Counted from the stretch's first letter, positions 50,805-59,578 are shown. The stretch is DNA of 64,000 bases from Firmicutes bacterium UBA1739 (GCA_002315385.1 DCHZ01000032.1:1-64000), one strand, 5' to 3'. Numbers and translations are program-made. Notes: generated by a model not told the origin, from the sequence alone.

Positions 50805-51261
50805 TTTTCTTTTTTTCCACCAGCTTTTCTATTTCGTAAATAAAAGTATTTACATCACTGAACTGTTTGTATACCGAAGCAAATCTGACATATGCAACTT
50901 CATCCAGTTCAATAAGATGATCCATTATTACCTCACCTATTACGGTTGTTCTGATTTCCTTTTCCATCATGTTGCTGAGACCGCGTTCTATGTCCGATAC
51001 AATTTTCTCAACATCATCTAATGAAACCGGTCGTTTTTCGCATGCTTTGATTATTCCGTTAAGAACCTTGGTTCTGTCAAACACTTCTCTGCTTCCGTCT
51101 TTTTTTATAACAACCAAAGGTATTTCCTCAACCTTTTCGTATGTTGTAAAACGCTTTTTGCAGTTTTCACATTCTCTTCTTCTTCTGATTGCATGACCTT
51201 CTTCTGTAGGTCTGGAGTCGATAACTTTGGTGTCTGAATTTTCACAAAATGGACATCTCAT
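50791..51261 (-). CDS. nrdR: Transcriptional repressor NrdR
   Basis: NrdR senses ATP/dATP and represses ribonucleotide reductase genes. The 156 residues start with the zinc ribbon MRCPFCENSDTKVIDSRPTEEGHAIRR broken at residue 20, with CPFC and CxxC pairs, and continue with the ATP-cone domain (VIKKDGSREVFDRTKVLNGI, VIMDHLIELDEVAYVRFASVY). The promoter at 51309-51337 lies inside the end of the VWA gene. Confidence 0.96.
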   Translation of the reverse strand: MRCPFCENSDTKVIDSRPTEEGHAIRRRRECENCKKRFTTYEKVEEIPLVVIKKDGSREVFDRTKVLNGIIKACEKRPVSLDDVEKIVSDIERGLSNMMEKEIRTTVIGEVIMDHLIELDEVAYVRFASVYKQFSDVNTFIYEIEKLVEKKKNETR

Positions 51262-51308
51262 AACTATTATTCTCCGTTTTAAAAAAATACTATACTAATT
51301 CACACTTT

Positions 51309-51337
51309 ATTGTACCACATTATCTAGAGACTAGCAA
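51309..51337 (-). promoter_or_regulatory. Promoter of nrdR-pgeF-cmk
   Basis: TTGCTA (51337-51332) and TACAAT (51314-51309) are 17 bases apart with TGG just before the -10 (extended -10). It overlaps the last codons of the upstream VWA gene. Confidence 0.6.
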
Positions 51338-52516
51338 CTTTTTAATCGCATTTTCTAGTCCGTCAATTGATAATTCGAACATTGGAAATATTTCTCCTAT
51401 TCTGTCAATTGTAAAATATCCGTAGTCATACTGCCAGTGGTCTTTTTTGATTGGATTCAGCCATACGATATGTGAAAACTGTCTTTTAAATCTCTGCAGC
51501 CACTCTACGCCGGGAATCTCATTGTAATGGCTGTAGTAGCTGCTGCCTCCCCTGCTCATCAGTTCGCTTGGAGCCATTGAAGCATCTCCGACTATAATAA
51601 CCTTATAATCACTGCTGAGATTTCTGAATACCCATTCGGTGTCTATCCAGTCACCCCATTTGCAGTAAGGTGTTTCGTAAAGATGATCATATATACAGTT
51701 GTGAAAATAATATGTCTTAATATCTTTAAAATGATTTGATTTATGCGCGGCCTGAAAAAGCATGCTGCACATATTTGCATAAGGAGTCATGGAACCGTCA
51801 GTGTCAAACAGCAGCAGGACCTTCACTGTATTCTGTCTCGGTTTTTCATATACAAGACTCAGCATGCCCGCATTATCGCAGGTTTCCTGTACTGTTTCTT
51901 CTATATTAAGCTCTGTCTTTTCGGCATCTACTCTGCTTGAAAACTGTCTGAGTTTTCTGAATGCCATCTGAAACTGACGTATGTCGAGGATATTATCCTG
52001 ACGGAAATCCCTGAAGTTTCGTTCTCCCGCAACTTTTACCGCGGAACGGTGTCTCGATTCACCTCCAACTCTTATTCCCGCAGGATTGTATCCGTTATGA
52101 CCGAATACAGAGGTTCCGCCGGTGCCTACCCAGTAATTCCCTCCGCGATGAGCTTCGGTCTGTTCCTGAATTCTTTCCTCAAGCATTTTCAGCAGTTCAT
52201 CCAGTTCGTAAGACGGAAATTCCTGTTTCAACCTGTCCAGCATTGCGGGAGGCTGAATCTCTTCATCGAGCCACTTCCAGACCTCATCGGGAATATCCTC
52301 GGCTGTTTCAACTCCCTGAAAGAATTCAGCAAAGGCCATATCAAATTTATCAAATTCGGACTCACTTTTTACCGTAATGCTTCTGCAAAGATAATAGAAA
52401 TCAACCAGGCTTGACCTGCACAATCCTTTATCCAGCGCTTCGATGAGAGTCATCCATTCATTCATGGAAACCTTCAGACCTCTTGATCGCAGCAAATAGA
52501 AAAAATTAATAAACAT
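51320..52516 (-). CDS. VWA domain protein of the CoxE-like family
   Basis: The 398-residue protein has an N-terminal helical part and a C-terminal von Willebrand A domain (about 225-398) with MIDAS residues in LLLFDTDGSMTPY, where DxDGS replaces the more common DxSxS. It lies six bases after a MoxR-type ATPase gene. MoxR/CoxE pairs assemble or remodel protein complexes, often metal enzymes. The client is not in evidence here; the nearest candidates by distance are the division and repair genes. Confidence 0.85.
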   Translation of the reverse strand: MFINFFYLLRSRGLKVSMNEWMTLIEALDKGLCRSSLVDFYYLCRSITVKSESEFDKFDMAFAEFFQGVETAEDIPDEVWKWLDEEIQPPAMLDRLKQEFPSYELDELLKMLEERIQEQTEAHRGGNYWVGTGGTSVFGHNGYNPAGIRVGGESRHRSAVKVAGERNFRDFRQDNILDIRQFQMAFRKLRQFSSRVDAEKTELNIEETVQETCDNAGMLSLVYEKPRQNTVKVLLLFDTDGSMTPYANMCSMLFQAAHKSNHFKDIKTYYFHNCIYDHLYETPYCKWGDWIDTEWVFRNLSSDYKVIIVGDASMAPSELMSRGGSSYYSHYNEIPGVEWLQRFKRQFSHIVWLNPIKKDHWQYDYGYFTIDRIGEIFPMFELSIDGLENAIKKLLVSR

Positions 52517-52522
52517 AGCCGG

Positions 52523-53392
52523 TTATCTCCATCTGTATCCCGAATTACTTGTGTTCTTTCGGTTCTTTACATCAAAAAGTGCCTCAAGATCCTGATTCTT
52601 TTTAAGCAGTACTCCCACATAAGGAATGTCCGTCTTGATTTTATCAACAGATACTCCGCTTAATACCAAAGCCTGAAGCCAGTCCAGAAGCTCGGAAGTG
52701 CTGGGCTTCTTCTGAATATCCTTTAACCCTCTTATCCAGTAGAATGCTTCCATTGCTTCGGCCAAAAGCTTATCCTCAATGTTCGGGTAATGAACACGAA
52801 CAATTTCTTCCATTTTTTCTTCTGTGGGGAATTCAATATAGTGGAAAATACATCTTCTGAGAAAAGCATCCGGAAGCTCTTTTTCCGCATTTGAAGTGAT
52901 GATTACTATCGGTCTGTGTTTTGCTTTTATTGTTTCCTTTGTTTCCGGAATGTGATATTCCATTTTGTCCAGCTCCCAGAGGAGATCGTTTGGAAATTCC
53001 AGATCGGCTTTGTCAATTTCGTCTATCAGCATTACAACCTGTTTTTCAGAGGTAAATGCTTCTCCTAGTTTTCCGAGTTTTATATATTTTTTTATATCGC
53101 TGACATCACCCTCTCCGAACTGGCTGTCGTACAGTCGCTGAACCGTATCATAAACGTAAAGACCTTCCTGTGCTTTGGTTGTGGATTTAATATTCCATAT
53201 TATCAGTTCCATGTCCATGGACTCTGCGATAGCTTCTGCAAGCATTGTTTTGCCTGTACCCGGTTCACCTTTTATTAACAGTGGTTTCTGAAGAGCCACT
53301 GCCACATTAACAGAATTCATCAACTCCCTTGATACCACATATGTTGAGCTGCCCTTGAAGTTGCTGACTTCTTTCATTTTATTCTTTCCCAT
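52523..53392 (-). CDS. MoxR-type AAA+ ATPase
   Basis: The 289-residue ATPase carries Walker A (IKGEPGTGKTMLAEAIAES), Walker B (VVMLIDEIDKAD), sensor 1 (IVITSNAEKELPDAFLRRC, which includes the arginine finger region) and a lid domain. MoxR ATPases work as chaperones with VWA proteins. The start at 53392 has GGAGGAG upstream, five codons inside the frame that opens at 53407. It is transcribed with the VWA gene from the promoter at 53443-53471. Confidence 0.88.
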   Translation of the reverse strand: MGKNKMKEVSNFKGSSTYVVSRELMNSVNVAVALQKPLLIKGEPGTGKTMLAEAIAESMDMELIIWNIKSTTKAQEGLYVYDTVQRLYDSQFGEGDVSDIKKYIKLGKLGEAFTSEKQVVMLIDEIDKADLEFPNDLLWELDKMEYHIPETKETIKAKHRPIVIITSNAEKELPDAFLRRCIFHYIEFPTEEKMEEIVRVHYPNIEDKLLAEAMEAFYWIRGLKDIQKKPSTSELLDWLQALVLSGVSVDKIKTDIPYVGVLLKKNQDLEALFDVKNRKNTSNSGYRWR

Positions 53393-53442
53393 TATAAACT
53401 CCTCCAATATGTAAATTAGTATTCTTTAAATCATAACATCAT

Positions 53443-53471
53443 ATTATAGCATTATTTTTGTAATATGTCAT
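53443..53471 (-). promoter_or_regulatory. Promoter of the moxR-VWA operon
   Basis: ATGACA (53471-53466) and a perfect TATAAT (53448-53443) are separated by 17 bases, and TGC precedes the -10 (extended -10). Confidence 0.65.
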
Positions 53472-53606
53472 TAATAAAACCTTTATCCGGTTATTTTTTT
53501 CACCTGTAAACTATTTGGGAGCGTTAACTATTGCTTCCAATCCGGAGCATACAGTTTATTTGAATAATCTGTTTCGGTAAAACGGAGTGTAATCATTAAC
53601 TAATAA

Positions 53607-53634
53607 TTGCATTTTTCTCAGATTGTGTTATCAT
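53607..53634 (+). promoter_or_regulatory. Promoter of the acyl carrier protein gene
   Basis: TTGCAT and TATCAT are separated by 16 bases with TGT before the -10 (extended -10). The start codon is about 30 bases downstream. Confidence 0.55.
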
Positions 53635-53663
53635 TAAAAAAATACAATTTTTGAGGTGACAAA

Positions 53664-53906
53664 ATGTACAACGATTTTATTAAGATTATAGCAGACAATA
53701 CGGACTCATACACCATCGATGATATTAAACCCGAATCAAGATTTTACGAAGATTTGGAAATGAACTCCATGGATATCATCAACATGACAATTGATCTGGA
53801 AGCTTTTTTCAAAGTAAAGATGAATGAAAAAGCCTTCAAAGATATCCACACTGTTGCGGAATTAAAAGCATACATTGAAAAGCTTTCGAAAAAAGCAATG
53901 GCATAA
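53664..53906 (+). CDS. Orphan acyl carrier protein (phosphopantetheine-binding)
   Basis: The 80-residue product has the four-helix ACP fold, with Ser35 in EMNSMDIINM as the expected phosphopantetheine attachment site. The residue before the serine is Asn, where housekeeping ACPs have Asp (DSLD), so it may be a specialised carrier. No ketosynthase, acyltransferase or phosphopantetheinyl transferase is adjacent. A GAGGTG site and its own promoter and terminator make it a one-gene unit. The housekeeping acpP is expected elsewhere. Confidence 0.85.
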   Translation: MYNDFIKIIADNTDSYTIDDIKPESRFYEDLEMNSMDIINMTIDLEAFFKVKMNEKAFKDIHTVAELKAYIEKLSKKAMA

Positions 53907-53939
53907 AGTAACGGCATAATATACAGATACAGTAAAAAG

Positions 53940-53981
53940 AAACACGACAGGATCTACATGTACCGTAGGTCTGTCGTGTTT
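53940..53981 (+). terminator. Bidirectional terminator between the acyl carrier protein and TauE/SafE genes
   Basis: An 11-bp perfect stem (AAACACGACAG with CTGTCGTGTTT), with an inner GATCTAC/GTAGGTC pairing, ends in TTATT on the plus strand and CTTTTT on the minus strand. The two flanking genes converge on it. Confidence 0.85.
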
Positions 53982-54004
53982 TATTGTTATTCGTGAATAG
54001 TAAT

Positions 54005-54727
54005 CTAAATCAGACTGTTTATCAGAAGAACTATTCCGGACAGAGCCAGAATTGCATAAGTAATTTTTAAAAAAGTATCCTGATTCAGTTTTCCCACCAG
54101 CCGTCCGGCCAGCCATATTCCTATTACTTCCGGAATAATCATTAAAGCCGTAAGCTTGATTTCCGGTACGGTAAACACTCCTGTACAAAGATATTTGATT
54201 ATCAGATAAACGTTAAGAGGAACCCATACTGCACTTACAGTTGCTCTGAATTCATCTTTATTTTTGATTTTTTCCACAGCATAAAGCACAAGAAAGCTGC
54301 CACCGGATATGAACATACCCTGCATAATTCCCGCAATTCCGAGAGCTCCGTATTGGAGAGGAACCGGAAGGGCTTTTTTCTGAGAAACCAGTAATCTTTT
54401 AAAACCGATAATCATAACCACCACCGCATAGAGTATAAGCAGAGGTTTCAGTGAAAAATTATTCAGTATCAAATCTCCGGCAATAACGCCTGCCAGCATC
54501 ACAGCTGTCATAATAAGAAATTTCTTTACATTGATATCTTTATATCGTGGTACAGCCACAAGTGAAGCCGCCAGACAGGCAAGAATTGTAAGAGTCGGCC
54601 TTGCGGTCTGTATTCCCAGCAGAACGATTCCGAATGGCATTGCGAGAAGAGGGCCTCCGAAACCGGTAAGTCCCTGAACAAACATTGCAAAAAAAATAAC
54701 AATTCCGAATAATACTACACTAATCAT
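54005..54727 (-). CDS. TauE/SafE family permease
   Basis: The 240-residue membrane protein has about eight helices in two repeats, with the family motif FVQGLTGFGGPLLAMPFGIVL near the start. Members export or import sulfite, sulfoacetate or other small anions; the substrate is not evident. The start at 54727 has GGGGAGTG upstream, inside a longer frame that opens at 54814 and would read through a palindromic repeat. It ends 24 bases before the bidirectional terminator. Confidence 0.85.
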   Translation of the reverse strand: MISVVLFGIVIFFAMFVQGLTGFGGPLLAMPFGIVLLGIQTARPTLTILACLAASLVAVPRYKDINVKKFLIMTAVMLAGVIAGDLILNNFSLKPLLILYAVVVMIIGFKRLLVSQKKALPVPLQYGALGIAGIMQGMFISGGSFLVLYAVEKIKNKDEFRATVSAVWVPLNVYLIIKYLCTGVFTVPEIKLTALMIIPEVIGIWLAGRLVGKLNQDTFLKITYAILALSGIVLLINSLI

Positions 54728-54743
54728 TTTACACTCCCCAAAA

Positions 54744-54811
54744 GTGTCAAAGGGGACAGTTTCTGCTGACAACCTTTTCAAATGCCGGCAGGAACCGTCC
54801 CTCTTCGACAC
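54744..54811. repeat. REP-like imperfect palindromic repeat of 68 bp
   Basis: Two arms, GTGTCAAAGGGGACAGTTTCTG and the complement of CAGGAACCGTCCCTCTTCGACAC, pair with a few mismatches. The core AAGGGGACNGTT is a recurrent element next to REP-associated tyrosine transposases in Firmicutes. Here it fills the gap between the TauE/SafE start and the NRAMP terminator. No transposase gene is nearby. Confidence 0.5.
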
Positions 54812-54820
54812 CACGTTACA

Positions 54821-54853
54821 AAAAAGAGCCGGGAATAATTCCCCGCTCTTTTT
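54821..54853 (-). terminator. Intrinsic terminator of the pxp/NRAMP operon
   Basis: A 13-bp stem with one mismatch (AAAAAGAGC-GGG pairing) and 7-base loop is followed on the minus strand by a T run, 20 bases after the NRAMP-fold gene. Confidence 0.85.
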
Positions 54854-54873
54854 ATTTTATAAAAGCTGTTTAA

Positions 54874-56166
54874 TTATGCGGCAAACAGAGCCTGTACTCC
54901 TGTAATGAAAGCACTGAAGTTTCGTGTTGCGATTACCAGGAATATGATAATAACGAGGCATACAAGGATATTGAACCACATTTTGTTTGCATGACCTTTC
55001 ATTATGTTCTTGTCATTTGCTACAATAAGCAGCAGTACTGCTGTAATCGGCAGCAGGAACGCATTTGCGGCCTGAGCGAAAAGGATGATTTCTGTAGGAG
55101 AAGCTCCCAGTGTACATGTTGCAAGAACACCGCAGCAGAGAACTATAAGCCAGAAGATCTTGAATCTTCCGGATTTCATGTTTTCTTCCATACCGAGGAT
55201 ACCTGTGCAGGCAAAAGCAGCTGCCAGAGGAGCTGTAATTGCTGAGGAGATACCTGCAGCGAAAAGACCTATACCAAACACTACTGTTGCCCATGGTCCG
55301 AGCAGAGGTGCAAGAGACTGTGCCATTTCTCCGCCTGATGTGATTGAAATACCGGCTGTATGCAATGTTGCACCGGCACAGATAATGATAGCCATGGAGA
55401 TAACACCGCCCAGTCCGATGGAAATAGCTGTGTCAAATCTTGAGTTTATTAATGCTTCCTTTACATCTTCTTCCGAAACATTTTCCGCACTATTCCATTT
55501 TTTTGAAGCGGAGGATGCGTGAAGGTAAATATTATAAGGCACAACGGTGGTACCCATAAGAGCGGCAATTGTCATCCATGTTGAAACACCTTCTGCCACT
55601 TCGGGAGCACGAGGTACAAACATACCTTTAAATACCTCTCCCCAGTTCGGACTTGAAGCAAAAGCACAGATGAGGAAAATAACACCCATTATTACAACTA
55701 AAGCTGTAAGGAACTTTTCGATATACTTATAGCTTCCTGAAAAAAGAAGGAAGAATGCGATAATACCTAAAATAATAGCTAAAGCAATTTTTGCTCCCAT
55801 TCCGGCGAGTCCCGGAATTGAAACCTGAAGTCCGAGAACCGAACCTGAGATATTTCCTGTTTCATAAGCAATATTACCTATGAATACCGCACAGATTACG
55901 AGAATAGCCAGAAGGACTCTTGCTGTTTTTCCCGTAAATTTTGCTCTGAGTGCCTGACCAAGTCCCATGTTGGATACTATACCCAGTCTGGCAGCCATTG
56001 ACTGCATGATAATAACTGAAATAACTGACAGAAGCATTGCCCAAAGCAGTGTGTAGCCGTAGGTTGCTCCGGAAATCGAACAGCTGGTTACTGTTCCCGG
56101 TCCGATAAATGCAGCTGCAACCAGCGCACCCGGGCCGACATTTTTGAGTCTTGTTCCTAATTTCAT
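54874..56166 (-). CDS. NRAMP-fold permease with altered metal-binding motifs, oxoprolinase operon type (YcsG-like)
   Basis: The 430 residues form 11-12 helices of the NRAMP family. In metal transporters helix 1 carries DPGN and helix 6 carries MPH. Here helix 1 reads FIGPGTVTSC (Gly22-Thr25 in place of Asp and Asn) and helix 6 reads VVPYNIYLH (V209, Y211), so the classical divalent-metal site is gone. It ends a seven-gene operon with pxpA, pxpB and pxpC, as ycsG does in Bacillus. A role in transport of the oxoprolinase pathway substrate is likely, but neither the substrate nor metal independence is shown. It starts 25 bases after pxpA. Confidence 0.85.
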   Translation of the reverse strand: MKLGTRLKNVGPGALVAAAFIGPGTVTSCSISGATYGYTLLWAMLLSVISVIIMQSMAARLGIVSNMGLGQALRAKFTGKTARVLLAILVICAVFIGNIAYETGNISGSVLGLQVSIPGLAGMGAKIALAIILGIIAFFLLFSGSYKYIEKFLTALVVIMGVIFLICAFASSPNWGEVFKGMFVPRAPEVAEGVSTWMTIAALMGTTVVPYNIYLHASSASKKWNSAENVSEEDVKEALINSRFDTAISIGLGGVISMAIIICAGATLHTAGISITSGGEMAQSLAPLLGPWATVVFGIGLFAAGISSAITAPLAAAFACTGILGMEENMKSGRFKIFWLIVLCCGVLATCTLGASPTEIILFAQAANAFLLPITAVLLLIVANDKNIMKGHANKMWFNILVCLVIIIFLVIATRNFSAFITGVQALFAA

Positions 56167-56191
56167 CTTACTCTCCTTTAATTTAATATAT

Positions 56192-56971
56192 TTATTTGAT
56201 AAAATCCTTCAGCGGGCTGATCTGAATTTTTTCTTCTATCAGTCTGCTTCTGATTTTCTCAACAAATTTTAATGCTTTTGCGCCGTCTCCGTGGACGCAA
56301 ATGCTGTCTGCACGAATAGGAATTATCTTACCCGTAATCGCTTCGACTTCTCCTGATTTAACCATTCTGATAATACGTTCAACCGATTCGTTTTCATCTG
56401 TAATCATGGAATCGGGTTTGGTCCTTGCTCTCAGAGTTCCGTCTTCTTCGTAGGCTCTGTCCGCAAAAACCTCCTCGGCTACTCTCAGGCCCGCTGATTT
56501 TCCGGCCTTTACAAGCTCTCCTCCGGCAAGACCCATGAGAATCAGTTCCGGATTATAGCATTTAACAGCTTCTACGATTGCTTCGGCAATCACAGGATCC
56601 TTTGCAGCGGTGTTATATAAAGCTCCGTGAGGTTTAACATGCTGCATCACAACGCCGTTTCTTTTGCAGAATGCATCCAGGGCACCAATCTGATAGACTA
56701 CATAAGCACAGACTTCTTTTGCACTGAGAGCCATATTTCTGCGGCCGAAACCCTGCATGTCCGGATATCCGGGATGTGCCCCCAGCTGTATTCCGGCTTC
56801 TTTAACACGTTTCACCGTTTCGTCCATAACAATCGGATCACCTGCATGGCAGCCGCAGGCAACATTTACAGACGAGGTCAGCTGAATAATGCCTGAATCA
56901 TCACTGAATCTGTAATTTCCGAAGCTTTCTCCAAGATCGCTGTTCAGATCCACTCTGATAATTTCGCTCAT
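56192..56971 (-). CDS. pxpA: 5-oxoprolinase subunit A (LamB/YcsF family)
   Basis: PxpA, PxpB and PxpC form the bacterial ATP-dependent 5-oxoprolinase, which opens 5-oxoproline to glutamate. The 259 residues have the family start RVDLNSDLGESFGNY, then NVACGCHAGDP, GAHPGYPD and VKPHGALYN, and end in ICVHGDGAKA. It lies between ycsI (7 bases) and the NRAMP-fold permease (25 bases). Confidence 0.92.
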   Translation of the reverse strand: MSEIIRVDLNSDLGESFGNYRFSDDSGIIQLTSSVNVACGCHAGDPIVMDETVKRVKEAGIQLGAHPGYPDMQGFGRRNMALSAKEVCAYVVYQIGALDAFCKRNGVVMQHVKPHGALYNTAAKDPVIAEAIVEAVKCYNPELILMGLAGGELVKAGKSAGLRVAEEVFADRAYEEDGTLRARTKPDSMITDENESVERIIRMVKSGEVEAITGKIIPIRADSICVHGDGAKALKFVEKIRSRLIEEKIQISPLKDFIK

Positions 56972-56978
56972 AGTAATT

Positions 56979-57767
56979 CTACTCCTTTAAGTCTACATTC
57001 TTTATATCAGTAATAAGCATATGTCCGGGTGCATGTGTAATGGCAAATTCCGGCTTGACATTCATTACCACCGACTGAGGGGTAACGCCGCAGGGCCAGA
57101 ATACCGGTACTTCCCCGTCTTTTATTGTTACGGAATCTCCGAAATCCGGTTTGTTTACATTAATAATACCGATTTCAGAAGGTTCTCCGATATGAATCGG
57201 GGATCCGTGGACCTTAGGAAGCTGAGCGGTTACTGTTACAGTTTTAACTATCTGTTCATATGGAATCGGTCTCATTGAAACCACCATTTTACCGGAAAAC
57301 TTACCTGCCGGTACACAATCTATATTTGTAATGTACATGGGAACATTGCAGTTTTCGGTATTGTGTCTGATCTCTATTCCGGCATCAATCATTTCGGATT
57401 CAAAACTGAAGGAGCAGCCTATAACAAATGCCACAAAATCATCTCTCCAGTACTTCTCCACGTCGGTAACTTCCTCAGTCATAACTCCGTTTCTGTAGAT
57501 GCGGTACTTAGGAAAATCTTTTGCAATATCCAGATCCTCACCTGCAAATGCTGTTTTCCTGCTTCCTACTTCCGTTACATCCAGAATCGGACAGGCTTTC
57601 GGATTTCTCATTGCGAATAATAAAAAATCATATGCTTCTTCTTTAGGAAGAATAATCAGATTCGCCTGAGCATATCCCGGGCAATATCCGCTTGTAGTAC
57701 CGGTAAATCTGCCTTCTCTTACCAGTCTCCTGAACTCTGCAGGAGTAATGTTAGGGTTGATATCCAT
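56979..57767 (-). CDS. YcsI / DUF1445 family protein, D-glutamate cyclase-like
   Basis: The 262-residue protein matches the YcsI/DUF1445 family, with TTSGYCPGYAQANLIILP, FVIGCSFSFE and FWPCGVTPQ. The related domain of mammalian D-glutamate cyclase interconverts D-glutamate and 5-oxo-D-proline, so a link to 5-oxoproline is natural; this is inference from family and neighbours. The start codon shares a base with the accC stop (TAATG), so translation is coupled. It is followed by pxpA. Confidence 0.85.
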   Translation of the reverse strand: MDINPNITPAEFRRLVREGRFTGTTSGYCPGYAQANLIILPKEEAYDFLLFAMRNPKACPILDVTEVGSRKTAFAGEDLDIAKDFPKYRIYRNGVMTEEVTDVEKYWRDDFVAFVIGCSFSFESEMIDAGIEIRHNTENCNVPMYITNIDCVPAGKFSGKMVVSMRPIPYEQIVKTVTVTAQLPKVHGSPIHIGEPSEIGIINVNKPDFGDSVTIKDGEVPVFWPCGVTPQSVVMNVKPEFAITHAPGHMLITDIKNVDLKE

Positions 57768-59122
57768 TATTTTCCTCCTCTGTAATTCAATATTCCTTCA
57801 ATAAATCCGGTATCCGCTTCTCCTGCACAGAAAATCGGGTTTGAGAAAATCAGATACTGGAAACTGATATTTGTTCGTATTCCCGTTATTACCAGCTCAT
57901 CCAGAGCGGTTTTCATTCTTGCGATGGCCGCATTTCGATCTTTGCCTTTTACTATTATTTTAGCAATCATGGAGTCATACTCACTGGGTACGGTGTAACC
58001 ACTGTATATATAGGTATCAATACGTACACCGTTGCCTCCCGGAAAATGAATGTGTGTAATTTTGCCCGGACTCGGAATAAAATTCTGTTCCGGTATTTCG
58101 GCATTGATTCTGCATTCTATGGCATGGCCGGTAACCTTGATATCCTCCTGGGTAAAACTGAGCTTTTCACCTGCGGAAACCCTTATCTGCTCTTCAATCA
58201 AATCCACGTCTGTTACCATTTCCGTTACAGGATGCTCTACCTGGATTCTTGTGTTCATCTCCATGAAATAAAACTCGCCTGTCTGAGAAACAATAAACTC
58301 AATTGTGCCCGCACTGTAATATCCGACGCATTTTGCCGCTATTTCAGCCACATTATACATTTCACGGCGCATATCCTCCGAAATTGCCGGAGAGGGCGAT
58401 TCTTCAATCATTTTCTGATGGTTTCTCTGAACAGAACAGTCTCTGTCACCAAGAATAACCACATTTCCGAATTTGTCGGCAATTATCTGCATTTCCACAT
58501 GTCTGGGTTTTCTGATGAATTTTTCCAGATACATTGTATCATCCGCAAATGCATTTACCGATTCTCTCTGAGCCATATTAAAATTAGGTATGAAATCATC
58601 TTCATCCTCAGATACTCGCATTCCTTTACCGCCTCCGCCGGAGGATGCCTTAATCATTACGGGAAAACCGATTTCTTTTGCTTTTTCAAGTGCAATTTGG
58701 GCATCAAACACCGGATCTTCCGTACCCGGAGTAACCGGGACGCCGGCCGCCATCATTGTTTTTCTTGCTCTGGATTTGTTGCCCATTGCATCTATCAGAT
58801 CAGCATCGGGGCCGATGAAATCTATTCCGTATTCCCGGCATTTTCTCGCAAATTCACTGTTTTCCGAAAGAAATCCATATCCGGGATGGATAGCATCAGC
58901 CTTTGTGGTAAGTGCGGCACTTATGATTCTGTCAATATTGAGATAACTGTTGCCGGGAGGACCTTCGCCTATGCATACTCTCTGGTCTGCCATTCTTGTA
59001 TGCAGTGAATCCTGATCTTCCTTTGAATACACTGCCACCGAGGTGATTCCCATATTCCTGCAGGCTCTGATTATTCTGACGGCAATCTCCCCCCGATTTG
59101 CTATTAATATTTTGTTATACAT
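57767..59122 (-). CDS. accC: Biotin carboxylase subunit
   Basis: The 451 residues are a full biotin carboxylase: NRGEIAVRIIRACR, ATP-grasp glycine loop SSGGGGKGMRV, DRDCSVQRNHQKMIEESP and MNTRIQVEHPVTEMVT, with a C-terminal domain. It charges the biotin carrier with carboxyl from bicarbonate. No accA/accD carboxyltransferase is in the operon; the neighbours pxpB and pxpC are homologous to the carboxyltransferase domains of urea carboxylase. It follows accB after 21 bases. Confidence 0.93.
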   Translation of the reverse strand: MYNKILIANRGEIAVRIIRACRNMGITSVAVYSKEDQDSLHTRMADQRVCIGEGPPGNSYLNIDRIISAALTTKADAIHPGYGFLSENSEFARKCREYGIDFIGPDADLIDAMGNKSRARKTMMAAGVPVTPGTEDPVFDAQIALEKAKEIGFPVMIKASSGGGGKGMRVSEDEDDFIPNFNMAQRESVNAFADDTMYLEKFIRKPRHVEMQIIADKFGNVVILGDRDCSVQRNHQKMIEESPSPAISEDMRREMYNVAEIAAKCVGYYSAGTIEFIVSQTGEFYFMEMNTRIQVEHPVTEMVTDVDLIEEQIRVSAGEKLSFTQEDIKVTGHAIECRINAEIPEQNFIPSPGKITHIHFPGGNGVRIDTYIYSGYTVPSEYDSMIAKIIVKGKDRNAAIARMKTALDELVITGIRTNISFQYLIFSNPIFCAGEADTGFIEGILNYRGGK

Positions 59123-59143
59123 ACAAAAACCCCCAAAAGTCTG

Positions 59144-59566
59144 CTAAAGCTTCTTGATTTTAAATAAAGGCTGTCCGTATTCAACCTTCTGCTCATTGCT
59201 GACAACTATTGAAACGATTTCTGCTTCATAAGGACATTCGATTTCATTCATCAGTTTCATTGCTTCAATGATACAAAGTGTATCCCCCTGATTTATTGTA
59301 TCTCCCACCTTTACATATGCGGGAGAACCCGGAGCCGGGCTGTTGTAATAAGTTCCCACCATAGGAGAAAGAATGTATTCGAAATCATCGTCATCCTTGT
59401 TATCCGGGCGTTCTACACCTGTTTCATGAGGCTCAATAATAGGCATACCCGTGTTCTGTGAGTTTTTCTTAAATGAAATGCTGTTGACTCCTTCTGTATA
59501 CGAAAACTCATCAAACTTAGATAATTCCACCAGCCTGATAAGTTCCTTTATTTTTTCCAGTTCCAT
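59144..59566 (-). CDS. accB: Biotin carboxyl carrier protein
   Basis: The 140 residues contain a flexible middle and a C-terminal biotinyl domain with CIIEAMKLMNEIEC, where Lys104 is the expected biotin attachment site. The N-terminus resembles AccB of acetyl-CoA carboxylase. It starts 12 bases after pxpC and lies just before accC, so it is co-expressed with the oxoprolinase genes. A ligase for biotin attachment is not in the window. Confidence 0.93.
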   Translation of the reverse strand: MELEKIKELIRLVELSKFDEFSYTEGVNSISFKKNSQNTGMPIIEPHETGVERPDNKDDDDFEYILSPMVGTYYNSPAPGSPAYVKVGDTINQGDTLCIIEAMKLMNEIECPYEAEIVSIVVSNEQKVEYGQPLFKIKKL

Positions 59567-59578
59567 TTATTTTTCCTC

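Noticed and set aside
54874..56166. Calling the NRAMP-fold gene a manganese/iron transporter (mntH)
   Set aside because: Both metal-site motifs are altered and the gene belongs to an oxoprolinase operon.
58046..59008. Plus-strand 320-codon frame opposite accC
   Set aside because: Antisense to a fully conserved biotin carboxylase; composition is that of a shadow frame.
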